64,000 nt of DNA from LMDS01 sp039930465 (GTDB lineage: Bacteria > Pseudomonadota > Gammaproteobacteria > Burkholderiales > Burkholderiaceae_C). The notes under the pieces were generated by a model. The model ran no database searches, was not told the DNA's origin, and saw only the letters and a program-made list of their open reading frames with translations. Positions 34,273 through 42,379 of this stretch are shown here, piece by piece. Each line of letters opens with the position of its first letter. Positions within the stretch are counted from its first letter, which is position 1. Made by a program: the position numbers and the translations under genes. Where the stretch lies: positions 39,155 through 103,154 of the forward strand of contig JBDTTU010000002.1 of NCBI GenBank assembly GCA_039930465.1. The letters run 5' to 3'.

Positions 34273-35249
34273 TGAAGAGCGCGCGTCTGACCCGGATCGA
34301 TTCGCGCTACGTGCCCTTGCTCGGCACCATGGCCGTGTTCGCGCTCACCGCCGGTTATGGCTCGGTGGCGTACACCGGGTTCTTCTCGGCACAGGTGTTC
34401 CTGAACCTGCTGATCGACAACGCCTTCCTGTGCATCGTCGGCGTCGGCATGACCTTCGTGATCCTGGCCGGCGGCATCGACCTGTCGGTGGGTTCGGTGA
34501 TCGCGCTGACGACCATGGTGTCGGCCGCGCTGGTCGAGCACCACCACTGGGGCCCGGCGCAGGCGATCCCGCTGGTGCTCGCGCTCGGCACCGGCTTCGG
34601 CGCGTTCATGGGCTGGCTGATCCAGCGCTTCCGTCTGCAACCATTCATCGTGACGCTCGCGGGCATGTTCCTCGCGCGTGGCCTGTGTTACCTGATCAGC
34701 ATCGACTCGATCAGCATCACCGACGCCTCTTACACCCAGATCGCGCAGACGCGGATTGCGATCCCGGGTTCAGGCGCGTCCATCACCATCAGCGCGCTGC
34801 TGGCGCTCGGCATGGTCGCGCTCGGCATCTGGCTCGCTCACGCCACCGAGTTCGGGCGCACGGTCTACGCGATCGGCGGCAGCGAACCTTCGGCCCTGCT
34901 GATGGGCCTGCCGGTGGCGCGCACCACGGTGCTGGTCTACACCTTCAGCGGCTTCTGTTCTGCGCTTGCCGGGGTGGTCTTCACCTTCTACATGCTGTCG
35001 GGCTACGGCCTGCACGCGGTCGGCCTCGAGCTCGACGCGATTGCGGCGGTCGTGATCGGTGGCACGCTGCTCAGCGGCGGCGTGGGTTATGTCGCCGGCA
35101 CGCTGTTCGGGGTGCTGATCCTGGGCATCATCCAGACGCTGATCGCATTCGACGGCAGCCTGAGCTCGTGGTGGACACGCATCGTGATCGGCGGGCTGTT
35201 GTTCGTGTTCTGTTTGCTGCAGCGGGCATTCGAGTCGCGCCGTAAGTGA
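34269..35249 (+). CDS. yjfF: Sugar ABC transporter permease YjfF
   Basis: 326 residues (ATG ATG at 34269 and 34272; either may be used). Hydrophobic throughout with GGIDLSVGSVIALTTMVSA near residue 70 and the loop GRTVYAIGGSEPSALLMGL. Second permease of the YtfQ-YtfR-YtfT-YjfF importer, translationally coupled to ytfT. The frame stays open upstream across all of ytfT, but that part is only a shadow reading of ytfT. A short stem-loop follows the stop. Confidence 0.92.
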   Translation: MMKSARLTRIDSRYVPLLGTMAVFALTAGYGSVAYTGFFSAQVFLNLLIDNAFLCIVGVGMTFVILAGGIDLSVGSVIALTTMVSAALVEHHHWGPAQAIPLVLALGTGFGAFMGWLIQRFRLQPFIVTLAGMFLARGLCYLISIDSISITDASYTQIAQTRIAIPGSGASITISALLALGMVALGIWLAHATEFGRTVYAIGGSEPSALLMGLPVARTTVLVYTFSGFCSALAGVVFTFYMLSGYGLHAVGLELDAIAAVVIGGTLLSGGVGYVAGTLFGVLILGIIQTLIAFDGSLSSWWTRIVIGGLLFVFCLLQRAFESRRK

Positions 35250-35253
35250 ATCG

Positions 35254-35278
35254 CGGCGTGCGGATTGCACGCCGGTTT
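35254..35278 (+). terminator. Weak terminator-like hairpin after yjfF
   Basis: Perfect eight-base stem (35254-35261 with 35267-35274) and five-base GGATT loop, followed by GTTT only. It ends the ten-gene-scale sugar region; the short T run makes the call tentative. Confidence 0.5.
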
Positions 35279-35387
35279 GCACAGGGTGCGTGACAAGCAT
35301 TGCCAAGCCGCCTGCCGTGCTGCTCCAATCGCGCCTTCGGCCCCGCAGAGGGTGGGGGGTTCTGGTCGTGCAACGGGAGTGCAGAAC

Positions 35388-36151
35388 ATGAGTGGAGAAA
35401 TTCTGGTCACCAGCTTCGACAAGGTCTGGGTCGCCATATCGTTCGCGGTGTCGGTCGTCGGTGCTTACACGGCGCTGTGTGGGTCGCTCCGAGTGTGGCG
35501 GGCGCGCGCAGCGGTCAGGTGAGCCGGTTCAACGCCATTTTGTCTGGCCTGGCGCTTGGGGGCGTGGGCATCTGGTCGATGCACTTCCTGGGCATGCTGG
35601 CCTACGAAGTGCCCCTGGCGGTCGGCTATCGGCCGCTCGAACTGGTGGTCTCGCTGGTCGCCGCCGTCGCCGTGTCGGCGCTCGCCATCGGCTTCATGGC
35701 CGCGCAGCAATTTTCGTGGCGCCGCCTTTTCGTGGCCGGGCCACTGGCCGGGCTCGGCGTGGCGGTCATGCACTACCTGGGCATGACCGGCATGCGCTTC
35801 GGCGGTTACTTCGAGTGGTCATGGGGGATCGTGACGCTGTCGGTCGTCATCGCGATGGTCGCCGCCACAGCGGCGCTCTGGCTCGCGTTTCATGCCCGCC
35901 GGCGCTCGCACCGCATCGCCGCAGCACTGGTGATGGGCACTGCCGTTTGCACCATGCACTACACCGGCATGGCAGCCGCCTCGGTGATCTGCACGACCGC
36001 CAACCGCACGTCCTTCCTGCCGAATCTGCTGCGGCCCAGCGATCTTGGCATGATCGTCACGCTCGTCGCGCTCGGCGTGGCCACAATGGTTGCCTGCGAC
36101 GTCATGGTGCAGCGCTGGCACAGCGGCTCGCGCCGAGACGCGAGGGTCTGA
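35388..36151 (+). pseudogene. MHYT-domain sensor, frameshifted
   Basis: The start MSGEILVTSFDKVWVAISFA (ATG 35388) encodes the first MHYT-family transmembrane helix but stops at 35520-35522. The protein continues in another frame from about 35506 (SGQVSRFNAILSGLALGG onward) through three MHYT-type motifs (MHFLGML, MHYLGMT, MHYTGMA) to 36151. The two halves join if the GC-repeat GGCGCGCGC at about 35501-35509 were two bases shorter or one base longer. MHYT domains are membrane sensors proposed to bind copper and a diatomic gas; here no GGDEF/EAL output domain is attached. Could be a true mutation, a phase-variable site or a sequencing error. Confidence 0.75.
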
Positions 36152-36206
36152 CGCGCTTCGAATCGGCCGCGCCTCCAGCATCGGGGCTCTCTGCTAAGGT
36201 TGCCCG

Positions 36207-37670
36207 ATGCATTCGTTCAACCTGGTGTTGCTGGCCGCCGGCCTGCTGGTCTTCACCAGCTTGCTCGCCGGCGTAATCTCGACCCGGCTCGGCCTGCCCT
36301 TCCTGCTGGTGTTCCTCATCGCCGGCATGCTGGTGGGTGTGGACGGCCCGATGGGCGTGTCATTCGACAACGCGCAGCTCTCGGCCTGGGTCGGCAACGC
36401 GGCGCTCGCGGTGATCCTGCTCGAAGGGGGCATCAGCACGCGCATGCAGACCTTCCGCGCCGGCTTTCGGCCGGCGCTGTTGCTTGCGACGGTGGGGGTG
36501 CTGATCACCGCGGCGATGGTCGGTGCAGTAGCCATGTGGGTGATGAAGGTCGACTGGCGCTACGGCCTGCTGCTCGGCGCCATCGTCGGTTCGACCGACG
36601 CGGCGGCCGTGTTCTCGCTGCTGCGCCAGACCGGCGTGCGGCTCGGCGAGCGTGTCTCGGCCACGCTCGAACTCGAATCGGGGCTGAACGACCCGATGGC
36701 GGTGTTTCTCGTGCTCGCGTTGATCGCCACGATCAAGACCGACGCCGGCATCGGCGACGCACTCTGGCTGTTGCTGCGCCAGATCGGCTTCGGCGCCAGC
36801 ATCGGGCTGGCCGGCGCGTGGGCCGTCGCCTGGCTGTTGCGCAGGCTGCCGTTGACGGTGGAGCATGGCGCGGTGCTGTCGTTGATCATCGTGTCGGCCG
36901 GCCTCGCGGTGTTCGCCGCGGCAGGCCTGGTTGAAGGCTCGGGCTTTCTCGCCATCTACCTGTTCGGTCTGCGCGTGCGCGCCAATGCAGAGCAGGCCGC
37001 GCACGCGGCATCTTCCGCGCTCGACGGCTTCGCCTGGGCTGCGCAGGCCTCGATGTTCCTGCTGCTCGGCCTGCTGGTCTCGCCGCGCGACATGCTCGAC
37101 CGCATCGTGCCGACGCTCACGGTGGCCGCGGCGCTGATCTTCGTGGCCCGGCCGCTGGCCGTCTGGTTGTGCCTGTGGCCGATGCGCTTCAGCCCGCGGC
37201 AGCGCCTGTTCATCGGCTGGGTCGGGCTGCGCGGTGCGGTGCCGATCGTGCTGGCCTTGTTCCCGCTGATGGAGAAGGTGCCTGAGAGCTACCGCTTCTT
37301 CAACGTCGCTTTCGTGGTGGTGCTGGCCTCGCTGCTGCTGCAGGGCACGACGCTGGCGCGGGTTGCTCGATGGTTGAAGGTGGTCGAACCGCCCGCGCAT
37401 CCACCGCCCGAGCAGCGTGCCGTGCAAGGCCAGCTCACGCTCGATGCCGACCTGCCGCTGGCCGACGTGTGTGCGTTCTTCCAGTTGCCTATGCCGCAGG
37501 GTGGCGGCGTCACGCTGCGTGACTGGTTGACCGACACACTCGCGCGCGATGCCGTCGAAGGTGACGGTTTCGACTGGCACGGCGCGCACTTTCGTGTCAT
37601 CGGTCTGCGCGCAGGGCGAATTGCGCGCGTTGGCCTGGCGCTCGCGCCGAAGGTGGTGCCGGTGTCGTGA
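36207..37670 (+). CDS. K+/H+ antiporter, NhaP2/CvrA-like
   Basis: 487 residues. CPA1-family antiporter with about 12-13 hydrophobic helices. The motif GSTDAAAVFSLLRQTGV (Asp pair region) and LELESGLNDPMAVFLVLAL (conserved Asn-Asp) are ion-binding signatures. GWVGLRGAVPIVLALFPL is typical of NhaP2. The cytoplasmic tail (about 400-487) resembles the CorC/HlyC-type C-terminal domain, without an obvious RCK-C unit; the whole is shorter than the enterobacterial protein of about 570 residues. The stop overlaps the helicase GTG by four bases. Confidence 0.88.
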   Translation: MHSFNLVLLAAGLLVFTSLLAGVISTRLGLPFLLVFLIAGMLVGVDGPMGVSFDNAQLSAWVGNAALAVILLEGGISTRMQTFRAGFRPALLLATVGVLITAAMVGAVAMWVMKVDWRYGLLLGAIVGSTDAAAVFSLLRQTGVRLGERVSATLELESGLNDPMAVFLVLALIATIKTDAGIGDALWLLLRQIGFGASIGLAGAWAVAWLLRRLPLTVEHGAVLSLIIVSAGLAVFAAAGLVEGSGFLAIYLFGLRVRANAEQAAHAASSALDGFAWAAQASMFLLLGLLVSPRDMLDRIVPTLTVAAALIFVARPLAVWLCLWPMRFSPRQRLFIGWVGLRGAVPIVLALFPLMEKVPESYRFFNVAFVVVLASLLLQGTTLARVARWLKVVEPPAHPPPEQRAVQGQLTLDADLPLADVCAFFQLPMPQGGGVTLRDWLTDTLARDAVEGDGFDWHGAHFRVIGLRAGRIARVGLALAPKVVPVS

Positions 37671-40177
37671 GTTCGGTCGTTGACGCGGCAGCTTCGGCCG
37701 AAGCCTGGTTCACGCGGCGTGGCTGGCAAGCTTTCGCGTTCCAGCGCGAGGTCTGGGCCGCAATGGCCGCGGGGCAGAGCGGCTTGCTGCACGCGAGCAC
37801 CGGCTCGGGCAAGACCTTCGCGGTGTGGTTCGGTGCGCTCGCGCGGGCATCGGCATTGAACGTGCCGGAGCCAGGCCCACACGCACCGCCGCTCGGTGTG
37901 TTGTGGCTCACCCCGATGCGTGCGCTCGCGGCCGACTCGGCACGTGCGATGCAGGAACCGCTCGCCGACATCGGCTCGCACTGGAGCGTGGGCAAGCGCA
38001 CCGGCGACACCACGTCGGCCGAGCGTGCGCGCCAGGACCGGCGCTTTCCGACCGCGCTCGTCACCACGCCGGAGTCGCTGAGCCTGATGCTCACGCGCGA
38101 GAACGCGCGCGAAGAGTTGCAGGGCGTGCACACCGTGATCGTCGACGAATGGCACGAACTGATGGGCAACAAGCGTGGCGTGCAGGTGCAGCTCGCGCTC
38201 GCACGCCTGCGGCGCTGGAACCCGAAACTCGTGGTCTGGGGCCTCTCTGCCACGCTCGGCAACCTGCCCGAAGCGATGCAGGTGCTGCTCGGCAAACATG
38301 AGGGCGTGATGGTGCAGGGCCGCGTCGACAAGACGCTGGTGATCGACACGCTGCTGCCCGACAACCCGGGCCGCTTTTCCTGGGGCGGGCACCTGGGCAA
38401 GCAGATGCAGCTGCCGGTGGTGGCCGAGATCGAGAAGTCGAGCAGCACGCTGGTCTTTGTCAACGTGCGTTCGCAGGCCGAGATCTGGTACCAGTTGCTG
38501 CTGCAGGAAAGGCCCGAGTGGGCCGGTGTGGTCGCGCTGCACCACGGCTCGCTCGACCGGCAAGTGCGCGAGTGGGTCGAGCTCGGCCTGAAAGAAGGGC
38601 GGCTGAAGGCGGTGGTGGCCACCTCGTCGCTCGACCTTGGCGTGGACTTTTTGCCGGTCGAGCGGGTCTTGCAGATCGGCTCGGCCAAGGGCATCGCCCG
38701 CCTGCTGCAGCGCGCCGGCCGCAGCGGCCACGCACCGGGGCGCGCGAGCCGCATCACGCTCGTGCCGACCAACACGCTCGAACTGGTGGAAGCGGTGGCG
38801 GCGCGCCGTGCGGCGCAAGCCGGGTTGATCGAAAAGCGCGCCACACCCGACAAGCCGCTCGACGTGCTGGTGCAGCACCTCGTCACGGTGGCGCTTGGGG
38901 GTGGATTCAAGGCGAGCGAGTTGTTCAGCGAAGTGCGCACTGCGCACGCCTACCGCAAGCTCACCCGCGAAGAATTCCAGTGGGCGCTCGACTTCGTGGA
39001 GAAGGGCGGTTCGAGCCTGGCCGCCTACCCGGAGTACCATCGCGTGCAGAAGGTCGGCGCGCTCTACCGCGTGCCCGACCGCGGCATCGGTCGGCGCCAC
39101 CGCTTGCAGGTGGGCACCATCGTCTCGGAGTCGTCGATGACGGTGGCGTACCTGAGCGGCGGGCGGCTTGGCACGATCGAAGAAGGGTTCATCGCGCGGC
39201 TGCGCGCCGGTGACTGTTTTGTCTTCGGCGGCAAGCAACTCGAATACATCCGCACGCAGGACATGACGGCCTACGTGAAACGCGCCGAGAAAAACAAGGG
39301 GCTGGTCACGAGCTGGGCCGGCGCAAAGATGCCACTCTCGAGCGAGCTGGCCGATGCGGTGCTGGGTGTTCTCGCCGGCGTGGCGCAAGGCGATTTCTTC
39401 GAACCCGAACTGCAGGCTGCGCTGCCGATGCTGCAGACACAACTGCGATTGTCGAAACTGCCGACACCGAAAACGCTGCTGATCGAGCGTTTCCATTCGC
39501 GCGAAGGCCAGCACCTGTTCATCTACCCGTTCGCGGGTCGCAACGCACACATCGGCCTGGCCAGCCTGCTGGCGTGGCGGCTCGCGAAAGATGCGCCCAA
39601 CACCTTCAGCCTGTCGATCAACGACTACGGGCTGGAGCTGCTGAGCGCGCTGCCCGTCGACCCCGCGCCGCTGCTCGACCAGACGCTGTTCAGCGAAGAG
39701 GCGTTGCTGCATGACGTGTTCGCCAGCCTGAATTCGAGCGAGCTGGCGCGGCGCCGCTTTCGCGAGATCGCGCGTGTGGCCGGCCTCGTGTTCACGGGTT
39801 ACCCCGGGCAGCCCAAGAGCACACGGCAACTGCAGGCCTCGAGCTCGTTGTTCTACGAAGTGTTCATGAAATACGATGCACAGAACCGTTTGCTCGGCCA
39901 GGCACAAACCGAAGTGTTGAGCCAGGAGCTTGACATTCGCCGCCTCGCCGCCAGCTTGAAGCGCATGCGCTCGCAGCGGGTCGAGTTCGTCGAACTGGCG
40001 GTGCCCAGCCCGTTTGCCTTGCCGCTGCTGGTCGAGCGCTTTCGCGAAAAGCTGACGACCGAAAAGCTGAAAGACAGGTTGAACCGCATGCTGATGGACA
40101 TGGAACGCGCTGCCGATGAAATCGCGGCGCCCGTGCCCGCGCGGCGCCGCCGCCGTGCAGGCAAGGCCAGCCCGTGA
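37667..40177 (+). CDS. Ligase-associated DEXH-box DNA helicase (Lhr-like)
   Basis: 836 residues from GTG 37667 (GTGA overlap with the antiporter stop). Superfamily 2 helicase: motif I ASTGSGKTFAVW, motif II DEWHELMGNKRG, motif III LSATLGN and motif VI QRAGRSGHAPGR, then the Lhr winged-helix and C-terminal core (LNRMLMDMERAADE near the end). This subfamily is normally encoded with an ATP-dependent ligase and metallo-beta-lactamase exonuclease for DNA end repair; those two are at 13.6-16.4 kb. The downstream DUF1232 gene overlaps by four bases. Confidence 0.92.
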   Translation: MSSVVDAAASAEAWFTRRGWQAFAFQREVWAAMAAGQSGLLHASTGSGKTFAVWFGALARASALNVPEPGPHAPPLGVLWLTPMRALAADSARAMQEPLADIGSHWSVGKRTGDTTSAERARQDRRFPTALVTTPESLSLMLTRENAREELQGVHTVIVDEWHELMGNKRGVQVQLALARLRRWNPKLVVWGLSATLGNLPEAMQVLLGKHEGVMVQGRVDKTLVIDTLLPDNPGRFSWGGHLGKQMQLPVVAEIEKSSSTLVFVNVRSQAEIWYQLLLQERPEWAGVVALHHGSLDRQVREWVELGLKEGRLKAVVATSSLDLGVDFLPVERVLQIGSAKGIARLLQRAGRSGHAPGRASRITLVPTNTLELVEAVAARRAAQAGLIEKRATPDKPLDVLVQHLVTVALGGGFKASELFSEVRTAHAYRKLTREEFQWALDFVEKGGSSLAAYPEYHRVQKVGALYRVPDRGIGRRHRLQVGTIVSESSMTVAYLSGGRLGTIEEGFIARLRAGDCFVFGGKQLEYIRTQDMTAYVKRAEKNKGLVTSWAGAKMPLSSELADAVLGVLAGVAQGDFFEPELQAALPMLQTQLRLSKLPTPKTLLIERFHSREGQHLFIYPFAGRNAHIGLASLLAWRLAKDAPNTFSLSINDYGLELLSALPVDPAPLLDQTLFSEEALLHDVFASLNSSELARRRFREIARVAGLVFTGYPGQPKSTRQLQASSSLFYEVFMKYDAQNRLLGQAQTEVLSQELDIRRLAASLKRMRSQRVEFVELAVPSPFALPLLVERFREKLTTEKLKDRLNRMLMDMERAADEIAAPVPARRRRRAGKASP

Positions 40178-40569
40178 AGATCGCCCGCATGTTCGGCGCG
40201 CTCAAGCTCACACGGCTGCGTGTGTACCTGGTCGCGTTGTGGAAGCTCTTCAAGCACCCGCAGGCGCCACGCGCCGCGAAGTGGGTGGCGTTCGCGGTGA
40301 TCGCCTACGCGGTGAGCCCGATCGACCTGATCCCCGACTTCATTCCCGTGCTCGGCCAGCTCGACGATCTGGTGATCGTGCCGCTCGGCATCGCGCTGGT
40401 GGTGCGGCTCACGCCCAAGCCACTCTGGCAGGGCCTGTTGCTCGAAGCCGAGACCTCGTCGCAGAAGCTGCCGTCGTTGTGGTGGGGCACCGCATTGATC
40501 GTGCTGGTGTGGGCGCTGTTGTTCGGGCTCTTCGTCTGGTGGCTGGTCAAGATGCTTGCCCTGGCCTGA
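40174..40569 (+). CDS. DUF1232 (YkvA-like) membrane protein
   Basis: 131 residues from GTG 40174, overlapping the helicase stop (GTGA). The DUF1232 core is seen as KWVAFAVIAYAVSPIDLIPD followed by FIPVLGQLDDLVIVPLGIAL, with a second hydrophobic segment at the C-terminus (about 105-128). Function unknown. The tight GTGA couplings make antiporter, helicase and this gene one transcriptional unit. Confidence 0.88.
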   Translation: MKIARMFGALKLTRLRVYLVALWKLFKHPQAPRAAKWVAFAVIAYAVSPIDLIPDFIPVLGQLDDLVIVPLGIALVVRLTPKPLWQGLLLEAETSSQKLPSLWWGTALIVLVWALLFGLFVWWLVKMLALA

Positions 40570-40651
40570 TGCTTGGGGGCGGGGGCCTGCATGAAATGGC
40601 TTCGGCTACAGTCGCCGACGATCGAACCCGTCAACCCGAAAGCCCCCACCG

Positions 40652-41452
40652 ATGAAACCCACGAACCTGCTCCAGTCGCTGCTGGCCGCCTCGATCATCG
40701 CCGCCACGGGCGCCGCGCAGGCCCAGGCCTTCGACGCGGTGCGCCTGTATGGCGACCCGGGGCCGAACGGGCAGGGCACGATCGGCATCGCGGCCGTGCT
40801 CGGTTACCGCTACATGGGCTCCGACGAGCGGCGTGGTGCGGTGTTGCCGGCGCTCGAATACCGCTGGGCCAATGGCTGGTTCGTGGGCACCACCAACGGC
40901 ATCGGCTACAAGTTCAGCTCAGCTCCCAACCTGCAGTACGGTGTGCGCCTCACGGCCGACCTGGGCCGAGCCGAGAACCGCTCGCCGGTGCTGGCAGGCA
41001 TGGGCGACATCAAGGCCCGGCCCGAGTTCGGAGGCTTTTTCAACTTCCATTTTTCGCGCGAATTCAATCTCACGTCGTCGCTGCGCTACGGCTCGGGCAA
41101 CGACAGCCGTGGTGCGCAGCTCGACCTCGGTGCGGCCTACTCGGTGCAACTGGCGCCGCAGTGGCGCACCACGGTGGGTGTGTCGACCACGCTCGTCAAT
41201 GGTTCGTACATGCAAAGCCGTTTCGGCGTGACGCCGGAACAGGCGCTGACGAGCCAGAACCCGGCCTATGAAGCCGGTGCCGGTGTGCGCGACGTGCGGG
41301 TGAACGCTTCGGTCACGCACTTCATCAATACCGAATGGTCGCTCACCGGCGGTGTCAGCGCGAGTTCGCTGCAAGGTGACGCGAAGAACAGCCCGATCGT
41401 GCGCGAGCGCACGCCGATCACCGGTCTGCTGGCGCTCGGCTATCGGTTCTGA
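40652..41452 (+). CDS. MipA/OmpV family outer-membrane protein
   Basis: 266 residues. A signal peptide (1-25, ending AQAQA) is followed by a beta-strand-rich sequence with alternating hydrophobics and a C-terminal phenylalanine (LLALGYRF), the mark of outer-membrane barrels. The start GTIGIAAVLGYRYMGSDERR and later SLTGGVSASSLQGDAKNSPI fit MipA/OmpV (scaffold for murein enzymes or stress-related porin). The role is uncertain. Standalone gene, convergent with the tail-tube-like genes 24 bases away. Confidence 0.82.
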   Translation: MKPTNLLQSLLAASIIAATGAAQAQAFDAVRLYGDPGPNGQGTIGIAAVLGYRYMGSDERRGAVLPALEYRWANGWFVGTTNGIGYKFSSAPNLQYGVRLTADLGRAENRSPVLAGMGDIKARPEFGGFFNFHFSREFNLTSSLRYGSGNDSRGAQLDLGAAYSVQLAPQWRTTVGVSTTLVNGSYMQSRFGVTPEQALTSQNPAYEAGAGVRDVRVNASVTHFINTEWSLTGGVSASSLQGDAKNSPIVRERTPITGLLALGYRF

Positions 41453-41476
41453 GGCCCGCGGCCGCCTGGCCGCGCT

Positions 41477-41890
41477 TCAGCGCATTTCAAAGCTGTCGAA
41501 GGCCAGTTCCAGGGTTTCGACGACGACGCCGCCTTCCAGCGCGTTGAGCGGCGAATAGGCCAGGCTCACCGGCCGCGCGTTGCGAAACAGCCAGGTCATG
41601 GCCACGCGCTCGTGGTCTTCGCCGAGCAGTTCGACCTTCACCGTGCGGCGTTGTGGCGCCCGACCGCGCCGCGCCTTGTTCCACCACGCGTAGAGATCGA
41701 GCTTGCCGGTCACGCCACGCTTGAGAACGAGCGTTTCGCCGGGCGAACCCGAGCCGGCGCGTGGATCGGCGGGGTCGAGCGTGAAGGTCGGGAAGATCAC
41801 TTCGGAAAAGCCCGCACTCGCCGCGCGGGCGTCATTCCCCCCGAAAGAAACCAGGAAGTTGGCGCCGGTGCAAGGCCGGTCGTGCGGCAT
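41477..41890 (-). CDS. Phage tail tube-like (T4 gp19 family) protein, second copy
   Basis: 137 residues. Divergent relative of the upstream gene: GANFLVSFGG, then TLVLKRGVTGKLDLYAWWNK and RTVKVELLGEDH, a gp19/Pvc1-type tail-tube pattern with a VETLELAFDSFEM ending. Such proteins stack as hexameric rings in phage tails, contractile injection systems and T6SS. No sheath, baseplate, spike or AAA gene is nearby, so this is an orphan. The gap to the first copy is 12 bases. Confidence 0.75.
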   Translation of the reverse strand: MPHDRPCTGANFLVSFGGNDARAASAGFSEVIFPTFTLDPADPRAGSGSPGETLVLKRGVTGKLDLYAWWNKARRGRAPQRRTVKVELLGEDHERVAMTWLFRNARPVSLAYSPLNALEGGVVVETLELAFDSFEMR

Positions 41891-41902
41891 GGTGGCCGGC
41901 CC

Positions 41903-42355
41903 TTATTCGAGTTCGATGCGCTCGCAGGCGAGCACGATCTCTTCCATGGCCACGTCGTTGCCCTTGGCGTTGAGTGGGCCGCTGCTGTGTTTGATGATGC
42001 GTGCGCGCAGCAGCTTCCAGGTCTGCACGACCGCGCTGTGGTCTTCGTTCATCAGCTGTACGGTGACGGTGCGCAGCGCGTTCTGGTAGCCGTTGCGGAT
42101 CTGGTCGAGCCAATGGTAGAGCTCGAGCGAGCCGATCACGCCACGCTTGAGCGTGACGTTGCCGGCCTTGCTCAGGCCGGTCAGCTTGATCGGGCTGTTT
42201 TCCTTCGAATTGCCGTTGCGGTATTCGATCACCGCCACTTCGGTGCCGATCTCGCTCATTTCCTGAAAGCCGGCACGTGGGCCTTCGGTGTTGCCGTCGC
42301 CGAGGTCGACGAGAAAATTGAACTGCGTGTAAGGGCGGTCGCGCATCGTGGCCAT
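41903..42355 (-). CDS. Phage tail tube-like (T4 gp19 family) protein, first copy
   Basis: 150 residues. Typical gp19-like sequence: YTQFNFLVDLGDGN, GFQEMSEIGTEVAVIEYRNG, LTGLSKAGNVTLKRGVIGSL, ELYHWLDQIRNG and a C-terminal EEIVLACERIELE strand. This is the form found as the inner tube of contractile tails and extracellular injection systems. It lies 24 bases after a ProQ-family gene and 12 bases before a second copy. The conservation looks intact, so it is unlikely to be a dead prophage scrap. Confidence 0.85.
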   Translation of the reverse strand: MATMRDRPYTQFNFLVDLGDGNTEGPRAGFQEMSEIGTEVAVIEYRNGNSKENSPIKLTGLSKAGNVTLKRGVIGSLELYHWLDQIRNGYQNALRTVTVQLMNEDHSAVVQTWKLLRARIIKHSSGPLNAKGNDVAMEEIVLACERIELE

Positions 42356-42379
42356 GGCGGGTCTCCTTGGTTCGGGGTT

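Noticed and set aside
37289..39907. 872-codon open frame on the minus strand
   Set aside because: Antisense shadow of the antiporter and helicase genes with no recognisable motif and biased His/Arg/Gln composition.
41477..42355. Reading the two tail-tube genes as part of a prophage
   Set aside because: Flanked by an outer-membrane protein gene and by proQ, arginase and LOG genes, with no integrase, terminase, capsid, sheath or lysis gene, and no attachment repeats seen.
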